Shown: positions 43,508-55,699 of the stretch, piece after piece | How positions within the stretch are numbered: the first letter of the stretch is position 1 | Layout of the letters: each line of letters starts with the position of its first letter | From: Panax quinquefolius | Lineage: Eukaryota > Streptophyta > Magnoliopsida > Apiales > Araliaceae | Length of the DNA stretch: 64,000 bases | NCBI GenBank assembly: GCA_020205615.1 | Contig: CM035170.1 | Location: 39,619,807 to 39,683,806 of the forward strand | Reading direction: 5' to 3' | Position numbers and translations under genes: made by a program | Notes under the pieces: model-generated | Databases searched by the model: none | Told to the model about the DNA's origin: nothing | Seen by the model: the letters and a program-made list of their open reading frames with translations, nothing else

Positions 43508-44090
43508 TCGTATATGATGAATAGGTATACGAGTTGGAATACAAGATTAATACATAAAGTATACGTTATAAGGCTTTAAGCCAAATGTACTGTACTTGTA
43601 GGATTTATTAAGGATTATGTTAGCCCAATTATGGAAATGGTTAGGTCCAATGTGAATTAATAAGCAAGCCCAATGTTTGTTTAATTACAAGCCCAATGTA
43701 CAAGCTAAGTTAGTTAAGTTAATTAATTGCAAAGCCCCATATATAAGTTAAGGAAATTATGCTAGAAGCCCAAATGATTAAGTTAAGCTAATTAAGCTAA
43801 AGCCCAAAGTAAGAACCAATGGGTTAAGGGTTGGTTTAAACCCATGGGGCAAACCATGGATGACCCAAAGTGGTGAGCAAGTAAAGAAACTTAAGGGCTA
43901 AGTTTAGTAATGACCAAGTATACTTAATGGCCAAGTGTTGTGGGGAGGAAGTAACTTAATGATTAAGTAAAGGGAGTAAGGAGCAAGCAATGGATAAGTG
44001 TTGTGGTGAGCAAGTTTACTTGACGGCTAAGATAGGAATAGTAAGGAGATGGATGGCTTTATGACCATTGTGCCCTCATCTAGGATTTCC

Positions 44091-44098
44091 TATAAATA
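44091..44098 (+). promoter_or_regulatory. TATA box of the family C LTR
   Basis: TATAAATA in CCTATAAATAGAGAGC, followed about 60 bases later by a purine-rich leader. Likely transcription start signal of element 3 type LTRs. Confidence 0.6.
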
Positions 44099-45094
44099 GA
44101 GAGCTTAGGAGTTCATTTGTTGTTTTGTTTCATTTCATCCAACTTAAAGTTGAGAGCTTATTTTCTTGAGAGAATAAGCATATATAAAGTTAGACTTCCT
44201 TTGTTAGATTTTCAAGAAGTAAGAAGAAGATTAAGGTGTAGCAAGTGAACATCAAAGGGTAAGATCTTGAACCATGATTCTCTTTCTTTTTCATTGAAAG
44301 AGAAGTGGGTATTGGTAGAACTAGTATGCAAAGGAATGATAAATTAAAGGGCTTAAGTCTTAATAAGCCGTATAAGTTAAGAACTTGTGAAGATCAATAA
44401 TGAACGTACAAGAACTTGTGAGAACTTGTAACATGTTTACATTAATAAAGTTAGTATGATAATAAGAAGTACAAATAATGGTTAAAAGTCATTAACCATA
44501 ATGACTCATATGAAAAGAAGACATAAGTCATGAGAAATGGAAATAGAAGTATTTTTATACTTTAATAAGTTACAAACTCATCAATAATAAGTAATAACTT
44601 ATCATGATTATAAGTTAATCAAGTATGTATGTCATGATATTAGTATGATGGATTGCATCCGATTAAAATGGTTTAAAAATCTTAAGTAACGAAGTTTTGT
44701 CTGAATTCACACGATTGGATGATAATCGTCGAATTCGTGAAATTCTTGAAATGGAAGTTGAATTTTGATATTGAGTTTGGAAACGTTGGTTTTCAATGGA
44801 GACAAGTCTTATTTGGCATTATAGGGTTGCAGACTCAAAAATGGCCGAATTCCGACTTAGAATGAAGAAACGAGCGTTGAACGTTCACAAACGTTTATCG
44901 TTTTCGTTAAAAATGGACTAATAGGTAAAATTTTAGTAACCGAAGTCGAATAAATAAAATTCTTGCATGACCACGTAGAATATGTGATTTGTGAACTGTA
45001 GGCTCTTGAACGAGCCAATTCGGACTTATAACGAAGAAGTTACGAGTCCGGGAATCTCGCAAAGTTGAAAAAAACTGTCAAAAATTTCTGTGGC

Positions 45095-45300
45095 TCAGAG
45101 TCCGCGCTGCGGCGCGACTCCAAGCCAAAAGTTCATTGCCGCAGCGCCAAAGTGGCCATTGTTCACTGCAAACTCGCATCGTAGTGTGACAAGTAAAAAA
45201 GGGACTCGTGCCGCAGCGCCGAGTCTGATTTCTGGGCACTAATGTGTGACACCGCAGCGCGACACCAAGAGTAATAGCCGGCGCCGTAACGCCAACCTTA
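45095..45300. repeat. CpG-rich repeat patch in the family C LTR
   Basis: GCGCTGCGGCGCGACTCC, TGCCGCAGCGCCAAAGTGG, TGCCGCAGCGCCGAGTC, ACCGCAGCGCGACACC and GGCGCCGTAACGCC occur within 200 bases, in both orientations, inside otherwise AT-rich DNA. Confidence 0.75.
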
Positions 45301-46152
45301 TAACTTAGACAATAAGGAATGTTTACAGGTTGAACATGAATGGTAATTGATGAACACTTAATCAAGGATCTTAATGAAACGTTGTTAAGACATAATTAAA
45401 CTTTAAGTAATACACTAAAGGTTGAAGATAAGTCGAATGTGAACATGAATGGTATGCAATAAATGTACTTAACCTATGATGATCGAGTTTCAAATAATAA
45501 CGTAAGAACGTTAATAAGCCGTGAGGAAAGATGTTTAACTCGAAACGAGTTGTATTAATGAAATAATTTCAATTAAGTTATATAAGAGAAAGAAGTTGGT
45601 AAGAATAATGTAAAAGAACGACGGTAAGCCGGAACCAATAATAACAAATCTAATACGTAATTAGATTGAGAAGAAGGGAAAGATTTTTTAGGAACCAAGT
45701 ATTTTCATTCATGACCTAATGTGGTATGTTATGTGATTATGTGTTGTAGACACCGTAAAGACTCGAAGGAAATGTAATTATACTGTAGCAGAAGCTGAAG
45801 GCAAGCTTTTCTTAAACGCTTGTCAAACCTTCGTGTTAGCCAGGTTTTCAAATGATTCAAGTTATGAGATGCATGAATGGTTTTACGAAAGAGTTGATTG
45901 ATTTCTTTACAAGTTTTCCATATAGAATTGATAACGCTATCCTACGCCAATTATTTTGTACGGATTCAAGGTAAGCCTTAATATGAATAAACAAATGTAT
46001 TTTCATCGAGTATTCGATGGGCACGTGAGGTTGCCAAAACTTAAACGTACACACGTTTAATGGATGTAGTGTTGATCAATAAAGATTACTATAGGCTGAT
46101 CATCTAGAATTGCTCGTAAGCTATGTCAGACTTACGGACTTTGTGCCGGGTT

Positions 46153-46157
46153 GTCCT
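46153..46157. repeat. TSD GTCCT, left
   Basis: GTCCT here and at 49235-49239 flank the solo LTR exactly. Confidence 0.9.
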
Positions 46158-49100
46158 TGTGACGCCCCCAAATCTGTGTAACATCGATTATAGGACATGG
46201 TGCTCATGATATAACATACATCATCATCTATCAAAGTAACTCTAATAATAATAATATTAACTATTACATACTTATTCAAAATAAAGTCCCAAGTCTTTAT
46301 AACCTTTAATAAACTGAAACTTAAACTTAGCGTTTATCACTACATCACATCATATGCAGAAATATAATTATTACATAAATAACTCTCATCATTTCATCTT
46401 AGACTTTCCTTTGTCCTTGCCCGAGCCCTCGCCATATATCATTTTAACCGAAAAGTTTAAGCAAGAATGAGCACAAATTGCCCAAAGCAAGTATATAAAG
46501 TAGTTTGAGAACATACATCAGAAGTAGAAGCATTAGTATGAATATTTCTCAATAGTTTAAATAAATATCAAGAGATAAACTGGAATATCAAGATAAGAGT
46601 TTTGGAATTCTCAATAACATACTAAGGGGTGTTAGATACCCTGAACATTACTTTGTTTCATCAAAAACCATCAGACGGTTTAACAATCAAATAGTTTGTA
46701 AACGGTCTCTGCAAGTACTCCAGGTGATCAGCCTATCATACCCTACATTGTGCACAAGTATAAAGTTTAAACGCATAAGCGTAAATGGGACTATATGCCC
46801 GACATCAGTTACACCGTTATCCAGGTTGTTCATCTTAGTATTCATGCGGGACCTCACCAAAGAAATTTGGATTGGTAAACATTTAATAGCTTCAAAGGAT
46901 TTGAATTGTTCAAACAATATACTACGTTTGCATCAATAACATCTAGCTGAAACAAAGCTAGAAAGCATGCTTGAATATAGTTCATTAAGAGAATACGAAC
47001 TTTAAAGTATAGCAGTTGCAATAGGAACTGAATAATCATCAATAACGTTTCGCATCACAATTGAAGTTATAGAACTTTACAATAAAGGAGCTTGCACGAA
47101 TGATGAAAAATAGGGTAAGAAACTTGCCTTGATCGTTGTTTACCAATAACGTTTCAGAGTTTACTCTATGATTTTCACTAACTCTACGATTTTCAGAGTT
47201 TACGATTTTCATTGACTCTACGATTTTCAGAGTTTACTCTACGATTTTCACTGACTCTACGATTTTCAGAGTTTACTCTACGATTTTCATTGACTCTACG
47301 ATTTTCAGAGACTCTACGATTTTTACTCTACGATTTTCACCGACTCTACGATTTTCACTGACTCTGCGATTTTCATTAACTCTACGATTTTTACTCTACG
47401 ATTTTCACTCTACGATTTTCACTAACTCTACAATTTTTACTCTACGATTTTCACTGACTCTACGATTTTATTCCCGCTAACTTAAAGATGATATGATCAT
47501 GATACTTGGACACAATAAACTTCATACATCAAGGTATTTTACAAAAATATAATATTCATAAAACTAGCATGCTAAGACCACAAACCAACTGCATAGAAAA
47601 GTGTGCCAACACTAGTTTTATACTTAGAAAAAATTCTGGAATTTCCAGAATTCTGCAGATTTTATTACCAACATGCATGCTTACGATTTTCATAACTTGC
47701 TCAATTTAACTCCCTTTCTTATGAAATTTGGACAGGTTGTACCTCGTGCTACATACTATTTTATAAAATTATAACATACGCTAATCGAGTCATCTACACC
47801 ATGATTCCGAGGCTCCGAAAACCCCAAAAATCACATATTTCACATTCAACCAACTTTGAAAAATTTTGTGATTTTGATTCTAGCATGCATAGGCTTGACT
47901 CCTACTGTCCAGATCACATCTACCAACATATATGAACATGCTACAACAAACCAACTCACTAAATTACCATGCTATGAACAAATTGACTACAAAGAGGCAT
48001 TTTATCAACATATCGCATACATTCATGAAATATTTGATTCTCTATGTAATTGAAACATGTTTAAACCATACTTTTCATTCCTTATCCTCCTCATAACAGA
48101 AACCAACAATATTATCATAGCCTTATTTAAATCAACATAAACCATTTACCATGGCTATACATGCTTTTACACTATTTTTCTTCAAGAACATGAAAAAGAG
48201 AGTTTCATAGCTTACCTTTTTGGATGAATTTCCCTTGCGTTAATTTGATTATCCCTCTTCCTTGCTTGTTAGTTGTTAAGTGATCTCTAGAATACTACCA
48301 CACTATCTATCACTCTCAACTTCTCTGCATGCTTACTTGGTGGAATTTTGTTAAAAGAAAAGTGTGTTTGTATATATGTATAGCTTTGTTAGAGTCTTTT
48401 GATTTCCATAACCCCCAACTCCCATAACCCCCAACACTAATGATTAGTTACTCATAGTACTTAATAATACAATAATATAGTTAATTAATAGGAAGAATGT
48501 GGGAGTTAGAGAAAATGAATGTCGGAGTTAAAAAGAATTTTGGTTTTAAGGAATAAAATAAATTACTTCTACCCTAGCTATTATGTAATATACGTATACT
48601 CCTTCCCTTGTCCCAATTTAATAGTCTCATGGGTCCATCAATTCAGCTGATTTCTATTATAAAAAAAATACATATATTATTTTAATAAATTAATAAGCTA
48701 TTTGACTATTTTACCCTTCGGAACCAAACTTTACGAACCATATATCGATTCCTACTAAAGTCGACGTTTCGGACGTCATGGGACTATCCGTTTAGTCAAA
48801 TTCATCTCTAAAATTTGTAGTTAACTTTTTCCTCAAAAAAGTCAACTGGTTGACTTTGACCAAAAAGTCAATCGTGACACTTTTTTTCGTGATTACAGCT
48901 TTATCCTCGACTAATTTCGACGTTAGGACTTGAATACACAAATTCGCATCTCTAAATTCTCGCCTCCTAACTCCAAATTTCATGATTTAATACCATCCCA
49001 CGTAATAAAATAAAATAATTCCCTACTTAATTTTATTTAAATAGTTAAATAAAACTAAACCAACCATTTAAATACATCTCATCACATATCTTGAAATAAC

Positions 49101-49234
49101 ACATCTATGTACCACACACATACATCTAATAAATGAAATCACCCAAAAGTTTCATATAAATTCGTTTATTAACAATTCTTAAATTACATAAAAAAATATT
49201 TAAAAAAAAATAAAAATAAAACCCGGATATTACA
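46158..49234 (-). mobile_element. Solo LTR, family E (-), 3.08 kb
   Basis: Plus-strand ends TGTGACGCCCCCAAATC and CCCGGATATTACA: an inverted LTR TGTAATATCC...GTCACA. Exact 5-bp duplication GTCCT. When it is removed the family C LTR reads through (GGGTTGTCCTTTTCAAAG), as in the intact copy at 30600. Contains a minisatellite (47163-47470). The frames listed inside (for example 45857, 46724, 48792) show no protein similarity I can recognise. Confidence 0.9.
47163..47470. repeat. Minisatellite, CTCTACGATTTTCA units
   Basis: About 18 copies of CTCTACGATTTTCA with short alternating linkers (CTGA, TTGA, GAGTTTA) in 308 bases inside solo LTR E. Unit spacing is 14-21 bases; a few copies carry point changes (CTATG, CTGCG, CTACAA). 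Confidence 0.9.
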
Positions 49235-49764
49235 GTCCTTTTCAAAGAAATTGTGAAACGCTCATGGTCTTTGACCAAAATTGATGTTTTACTGAATATT
49301 ATATTGTAAAACGTTTTGAAGGAAATGGAATGCTATTTTGAGTTATTAATAGTACTTCGTAACTGCTATCCAGTTATTGAAGATATACGATTCCTATGTT
49401 TCAAACATGCTTTTAAAATGAAATTGTTGTACTTGTTGAGCTTGTTATGCTCACTCTTGCTTGAACCATATGAATGCAGCTTAGACCGAATGGACCGAAG
49501 GATTCGTCAAGGATAAAGTGAAGGCTAAAGCGAACTTGTAGATTACCTATATAATAGTATATGTTTGTAATGATAATATCTCATATTATGACAAGAACAA
49601 ATGTAATGGTTATAAAGAACTTGGGGTATGGTAGTATTGTTTTGGAATATATACAAGACATATTTGTTCTTTTGAGGCATTTCAATTGAATGTTTGTGTG
49701 AACTGTAGCATTGTGGAACACCATATGTCGGGTTGGAAGAGACCCGGATTTTGGGGGCATCACA

Positions 49765-49974
49765 GATGCATCATCTTGCCACTTCTTAAAAGTAGTAATC
49801 TCTTCCTTAGAGGCTTTTTCAGCAAGTTTTTTTAGGGACGGGGGAATTTAGGACATAAGAAATCTTTTCAGTAATGAGAACAATTCTCAGATTCCTTAAC
49901 CATTCCGTTAAATTTGATCCGGTCAGTTTGTTAGCATCAATTATACTACGCACTGAAATTAGTGAGTGTGACAT
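49765..49974 (-). pseudogene. gag: Gag N-terminus of the outer copia
   Basis: Start chosen at 49974 (MSHSLISV) because both other copia copies have the ATG in the same context. Reads SIIDANKLTGSNLTEWLRNL then RIVLITEKISYVLNS, a standard copia gag N-terminus, open for about 50 codons; further to the left WQ-type sequence (CCACTTCTTAAAAGTAG) corresponds to the next gag segment after a frameshift. The rest is removed at 49765, where the family C LTR ends. Confidence 0.75.
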
Positions 49975-50286
49975 TTTCAAAATTTTCATGTGAAAAATAA
50001 CATTTTTAGCAAACATTCATTTAAGTAATTACCAAAATAAATTAGGTCTTATTTTAAATCAGTATTTCCCACTATTTTTCTTCAAACTATATTACCCTCA
50101 TTATATAGTTCGGCAATATCTAATTAAAGATAAGCTAGTGAGAATAAAGATCCTATTTCAAATGTATATAGCCTTGTGTGTGCACAACAAACTATATATA
50201 AATAAATAGGTAGGCAACTCTTGTCAATTACGTCATCATGTAACTCCTTGTAGTTTGGCTCTTAAATTATAATGGTCAAGTGTGTG
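49765..50286 (-). mobile_element. Outer copia element (-), left part
   Basis: Gag start and leader of a copia related to the inner copy but diverged. Leader blocks at 50030-50280 match 55200-55480 of the inner element. It is split at 50286 by the inner copia and continues at 59493. Confidence 0.8.
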
Positions 50287-52169
50287 TGTTAGGTTTGTAA
50301 TATTCATGGGCGCAATCAAATTGCATAAAATTAGCGGAAGCGTGGTAAAAATCAGAGTTTAAAAAATTTACAAACCATATACCCGGATCACCCTTTATGC
50401 ACAATTATTAATTAAACGAAAAGATAAAGAATAAAATCATACCCTTGAAGATCGAGCTTCCTCAGGTACAAGTTCACCTCCAAATCCTTTCGCGTTCAAC
50501 TTGAATCCAACGGGTTTGATTCCTTCCTTTGATCAACGTTAGCCACCCATATGTTTGGCCTCTAGAGGTGATCCACCAAGGAGTAATAAGAATTCAAGAA
50601 GAAGGGGTGGTTGGCTAAACCCTAGTTTTTCTATCTCTATAGAAAAAGTGTACTCTTCCAACAAATTGGAATTATTACGTAGTTGTCAAAGTCAACAACC
50701 CCCTTCACCCATAATAAGACTCCTCTTATTTATAGATGTGGGCAACCCACCTTAACAATTAAGGAATTGGGTTTTATTTAATTAATTAAATTCTTTTAAT
50801 TAATTAATCTCCCTAATCTTATTAGGGATAATTAATTAAACTCATTTAACTAATTTTCCTTCCTAATCCAATTAGGAATATTTGAGAGTACTTATATTAA
50901 ATTAATTCCTAAACTCTTTTAGAAATTAAAATAATAATAATTGTAATAATATTAATAAGACTCCTCTTATTAATTTATATTTAATATTTCTAAAATATTA
51001 AATAATAATATTAAGCTATTTAATTTATTCTATCACCATAGATTAAATTAAATATACTTAACATATTATTACGATTATGCCATTAACTTTTTAAATAATT
51101 ATTCTTCCTTTTATGGTGTGACCCTTTAGGTTCTCCATATTAAACCTAGGTTGTGAATAAATCAATTAGAATAATTCTAATCTTATTTAAATAAATAAAT
51201 TAAACAATTAATTTATTTAAATAATATTTATTCTACAATAGGATAAGCCTCCCTAACATCATCAACGACTTTCCAGATAATATAGATTTCAACATTAATC
51301 ATTAAAGAACCTTTGAGTAAATAGTTACCGTACAATTCAATCCTTCCACCATACAATGTCCCAATTAAATATAAGACATGGAATTACTGTCAAGTCTTAT
51401 TTTATTTAATTATATGTATTTCGATCCTTAAATGCACAACACCATATAATGCAAATTAGAAACTCCTTTCTAATTTCATTCTGCCTTGGCCAAGGACTAC
51501 TGGGTTGTCATTTATCGAATCACATATGACATTTCTCTTCTTTTATTAGAAGTGGTAGATTCTTTATTGATCATACATTATCTCCATGTACAACTTATTA
51601 TACCCAAGCATACCCTTTGATATACCCTAAGGGTCTTAAGGAATAAGTCAAAATATAACTCATCATACACAAGATACTATGATGATCTCAAGTCCAAGGA
51701 TTACCTGTTACTACTATCACTACAGAATTTCTATTGACAGCAAATAAAACTCCATTAGGTATTCCTTAGCGAGCCACGCTCGTTGAACTTATTCTCTAAT
51801 AAGCACCTACATACTTGCTTTAGTGTCTCCACACAAATGATCATGAGATCAATCATCCTCATCCAATGAAAGCGTTAACGATGTACCAATCTATCCGGAT
51901 TCACTAATCCCCAATTTAGTAATCCAATGATTGGGAACTATTTTAGTTTTAAGCTTTCTAAGAATTTAGATCTCATTAGAATGATCATCATCATTATTCT
52001 AAAAGCATTGCTTAAAACTATGGGTTTATCACATATTATAAAAACAAAGATCATGTAGATAATTAAAAGCCTTTAATAAATTAATACTTTTATTAATAAA
52101 TGAATAAGATTGTTACAAAGTATATGCTTTATCATCAAACATGATTGGCTTGTGTGCATACTACTTTCA
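50287..52169 (-). repeat. 3' LTR of the inner minus copia
   Basis: 1,883 bp, TGTTAGG...CTACTTTCA on the plus strand. TATA box inverted at 50727-50734. Followed by the polypurine tract complement ATCTCCCACTTGCACT. Confidence 0.9.
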
Positions 52170-52186
52170 ATCTCCCACTTGCACTA

Positions 52187-53130
52187 AAGCCAATCGTCAT
52201 GGTATCTTATACTCTTCTTCTCTAAGGACGATTATCCCATTGTTGGATAAGCTTTAGTTAATGGATATGTAATGTTGTTCATGAGAGTCCACTATCTCTA
52301 TAGTGATTTCCCATCTTTCAATGATTCTAATAATCAAATGAAAGTGCCACAACACATGTTTAGATCCAAGATGAGACTTAGGAACTATTCCTAGTTCAGA
52401 ATGAACTTTTAATCCAAACAATCAACTTGCAGCCTTCATTTATAGCTATATACTTTGTCTTTATCACTAAACCAAAGAACTCTTTCTTTGTTTGGAACCT
52501 TTCCAATTCACTACACCACTGCTCAAGGTAACACTTTACCTTAAAGTGGATTTTTCGTCATCTTGGTGCATTTGAAAAACTTGAGTCTCATTAAGCCCTC
52601 TTGTTTTAATTAAGACCCACCATGAATATGATCACATCCTTAGTGCTGGTTAAGCACTTTAAGATGTTTTTCACTAACTCATAGTGAACTTCTCCATAAT
52701 ATGACTGATCAACATCAGGTCTCGTACATTTTATTGCATACATGATTGTCACTCATGCGACCTCTCTTTTCAGGAGTCTGTGGGGACTATTAAGAGAGAT
52801 ACACTCCATAGCTCATCGACATGAGACATCTCTTGGAGTTTGCCATGCTAAACAACTTTAGCATCAAATGAATATACGTTCCTTGGGTTAAGTCGAGCAT
52901 CCTCTTAAATCTATCTATATAGATTTATATCCCCAATTAAGATACTCTTCCAAATCATTCATGGAGGAATGTTTAGACAACTTTATCTTTACTGATTGTA
53001 GCATTGGTATGTCATTCCTTATCCGTAGTATATCAACATATAATACTAGAAATTTCAAGACGCTCCCACTGACCCTTTTGTACACACTAGAACTCTTACC
53101 TCATCGTATGTAACTCTGGATCATCATCTT
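52187..53130 (-). pseudogene. pol: RNase H and RT C-terminal half, minus copia
   Basis: RNase H end: HVLWHFHLIIRIIE-type sequence near 52290-52360. RT pieces IDRFKRMLDLTQGTYI and NDIPMLQSVKIKLSKHSSM lie near 52870-53010. The active site reads YVDILR (codons at 53032-53040), with one Asp where two are expected, exactly as in the plus copy. Immediately upstream the sequence jumps to the acidic region before RT, so the finger half of RT is absent here too. Confidence 0.8.
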
Positions 53131-53890
53131 ATATGATTCATACCTCATCATCATCATCCATGATGAATCCATACCTCCTAGGTATCTTCAGTACTATTTC
53201 AGATTTACGATTCAGTTGTGGTACAATAGATCTATCTACAGGTTCCTCTTATTTGACTTATAGTGTTTTGTGGTTCTTGAACTCTTCAAGATCTATTATC
53301 CTCCCACTAGCCCTTCAATGATAAACACATTTATCTTAGAAGGCAGTGTATTTCGTAACAAACACCTTTTGCTAAGTAGGATTATAGAACATATACCCTA
53401 AACTTACTTTAGGATGTCCAACAAATCAGACATGTCAAATCTTGTCCCAAGCTTATCCTTCAAAACCTTTTCACATAAGTTGGACAACCCTTATCTTAAC
53501 ATACTTAAGATTAGGAATCCTCCCGTCCATAACTTTTATGGAGTCTTGGAAATGGATTTTAAGGTTACCTTTTCGTAGATATGTAGCCATTTCTAGGACA
53601 TGACCCTAGAGGGATCTTTGGAATGTCGGTAAAATCATTATGGACCGCACTACGTCCAACAAGGTACGATTTTACCTTTCGATACATCAATCAATTATTT
53701 CAGATCAAGATGTGTCCATTATGAGAAAACCATTTGAGATGATCTAGAAACTTATTGCACAAGTATTTATTCCTTGATCTAATCAAAGAATCTTAATACT
53801 TTGTCGGGTTTGTTTCACTTCCGAATTCTTTGAACCTTTCAAATAATTCACACTTGTATTTCAACAAATACATACATTCAACTCTTTGAA
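53131..53890 (-). pseudogene. pol: Integrase remnant lacking N-terminus, minus copia
   Basis: Acidic DDD segment near 53120-53160, SSRSIILP-complement region reading GRIIDLEEFKN at about 53260-53310, and YLLKYKCELFERFKEF near 53830-53870. As in the plus copy it starts inside the core; zinc finger and first catalytic Asp are deleted. Confidence 0.75.
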
Positions 53891-54310
53891 TGATCATCTC
53901 CTTTTCTTATACTAGTTTGTTCAATTTACAAAATAATTTTTCACGTAAGTCAAGTATACAAAATCCATTAAGTAATATTCCATTCTATACAAAACATTAT
54001 TATTATAAATAGAACAACAATTGTTCTTAATTATAATACCAAAAATTTTATTGTTCAACAATAAAATGGAAATAATATTTCTAACAAGAATTGGAATACA
54101 ATAACAACTTATTGACTTAATAGATTTGCCGTAAAATTGCTAAACTATAAGTTTCTATAGCTAATGCAAAGAACCTTTGCTTCATTTTCCACACATAGGA
54201 TTACTTATCTTTGTTTAGCTTTCTACTTCTGCTTGGTCCCTTCATAAATCTATATTTATGATAACCAAAGTTGGTATCCAATACCCAAGTAGAACCTTGA
54301 CTTAAAGAAA
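53891..54310 (-). pseudogene. pol: GAG-pre-integrase and protease, minus copia
   Basis: Protease reads STWVLDTNFGYHKYRFMKGP at about 54215-54295; the active-site Gly is replaced by Asn (Asp in the plus copy), and the following residues are otherwise the same damaged sequence. The GAG-pre-integrase stretch at 53950-54130 contains several stops. Confidence 0.8.
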
Positions 54311-54349
54311 AATTTATTTTAAATCATGAACAAATTTGTATTTGTAACT

Positions 54350-55159
54350 GAAACTTCACTAAGCTTCTTTGGTTAACCTCTGCAAGATGCTTCTCGCAGT
54401 TTCTTTCCAGTGTCCAGGCTTATTACAGTGGAAGCAAACTCTTTTGCTATCCGTATCAGTTTTGTTCTTATTATCCTTTGTTTTTGCCCTTTCTATTTAT
54501 ACCTTCTTCGAATCGTTCTTCTTTTCAGAAGATCCTTTGGCCCCTACCAGTAAGACTTGGTCTTTCTTGGTTGGAAAGTGACTCTCAACATTTTTCAACA
54601 TGTTAAGCAAATCAGCGAGGCTGATATCTAGCTTGTTCATATGAAAAATTCACAACAATTATGAAAGGAGTCCGGGAGTGAGTGCAAGATCAAATCTTGG
54701 CTCAACTCTCCATCCATGACAAAACCAATTGTCCTAATTGATCAATCAAATTGATTATGTTAAGAACCTTTTTGTCTGTACTATAGTGCCATTGGCCATT
54801 CTAGATCGGAAGAGCTCCTTAGATATCTGATATCAATCAGTCCTACTTTCCTCACCATCAACTACTTGATGTGCAGGAATATAGTAGGAGCATCCATAGT
54901 TTCATGCTGACGTGAAGCTCGTTACTCATGGATATGAGCATGATGCATCGAGCAAATCATGTGCATCATCTGCCACTTTCTAAAAGTAGCAATCTCTTCC
55001 TCGAGGCATTATGCGCAACCATTGCGAGGATAGGCGATTAATGACATAAGATAGCTTTTCACTATGAGAACTATTCTCAAATTCCTTAACCAATCCGTTT
55101 AATTTGGCCCGGTTAATTTAGCATCTAATATGCTTCGCAGTGATAGTAATTTTAGACAT
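54350..55159 (-). pseudogene. gag: Gag, degenerate, minus copia
   Basis: ATG at 55159 (MSKITITAKHIRC then stop). EEEIATFRKWQ near 54970-55010 and the zinc knuckle CFHCNKPGHWKETA near 54385-54430, where the last Cys is shifted out of frame by one base. More of the knuckle survives than in the plus copy, but many stops are shared. Confidence 0.8.
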
Positions 55160-55363
55160 TGTAAAATTCTGTAAATGAATTTGTAATTAACAACATTTTA
55201 ACATACATTCTTTTATTAATTACCAAAATAAATTAAGTCTTGTTTTAAATTGGTATCTCCCACTATTTTCTTCAAACTATATTACCCTCACTTATATAGT
55301 TCTAAGCAAAATCTAATTAAAGATTTGCTAGTGAGAATAAGGATCCCATTTCAAATGTATATA

Positions 55364-55658
55364 GCCTTGTGGTGACACAACAAACTATATATAAATAAAT
55401 AGGTAGACAACTTTTGTCAATTACATCAACTATGCAACTCCTTTTCATTTGCCTCTTAGATTATTTTGATCATGTGGTGGCACATCCGAATCAAAATTAT
55501 CCAAGTTAAGTCCGACCTAGCACTCCATATATTCAAAAAGAAAATATCATCCTTGTGGTGACACAACAAAACAATATTGTTCAATTTTCTTTATAAGCAT
55601 CAAATGTGATAAATTAACATCTTAAATACTTAATACTTGCCTTGTGGTGACACAACAA
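55364..55658 (-). repeat. Four spaced hairpin motifs, minus copia leader
   Basis: CCTTGTGGTGACACAA at 55366-55381, 55551-55566 and 55640-55655 plus a divergent ATGTGGTGGCACAT at 55472-55485: the inverse of the four motifs in the plus copia, in matching order. Confidence 0.8.
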
Positions 55659-55699
55659 ACTCATATTAAATATTTAATACTCTATTAATTTTATCATGC

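Larger units (their letters stand above)
36930..49764 (+). mobile_element. 3' LTR of element 3 (family C), split by three solo LTRs
   Basis: Its own sequence is 36930-37022, 41487-41909, 43508-46157 and 49235-49764, about 3.7 kb in total. It begins TGTAATGCCCGAG after the polypurine tract and ends GGGGGCATCACA. The final part matches, inverted, the 5' LTR of element 2, so elements 2 and 3 belong to one family. Repeated GCCCAATG blocks lie at 43640-43810, a TATA box at 44091, a purine-rich leader at 44150-44260 and a CpG-rich patch at 45090-45300. No gene is present; small frames here are shadows. Confidence 0.75.

Noticed and set aside
45078..45365. 95-codon minus-strand frame
   Set aside because: It coincides with the CpG-rich repeat patch of the family C LTR; the composition explains the missing stops.
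47163..47470. Regular short repeats looking like a CRISPR array
   Set aside because: Units are 14 bases with 2-7 base linkers, no unique spacers, and the DNA is a plant retrotransposon LTR; it is a minisatellite.
1..49764. The copia scrap at 1-173 and the outer copia at 49765 as two halves of one element split by the gypsy cluster
   Set aside because: Orientation and order fit, but the protease region between gag and integrase is missing and the flanks (TTAGA, GATGC) share no target duplication.
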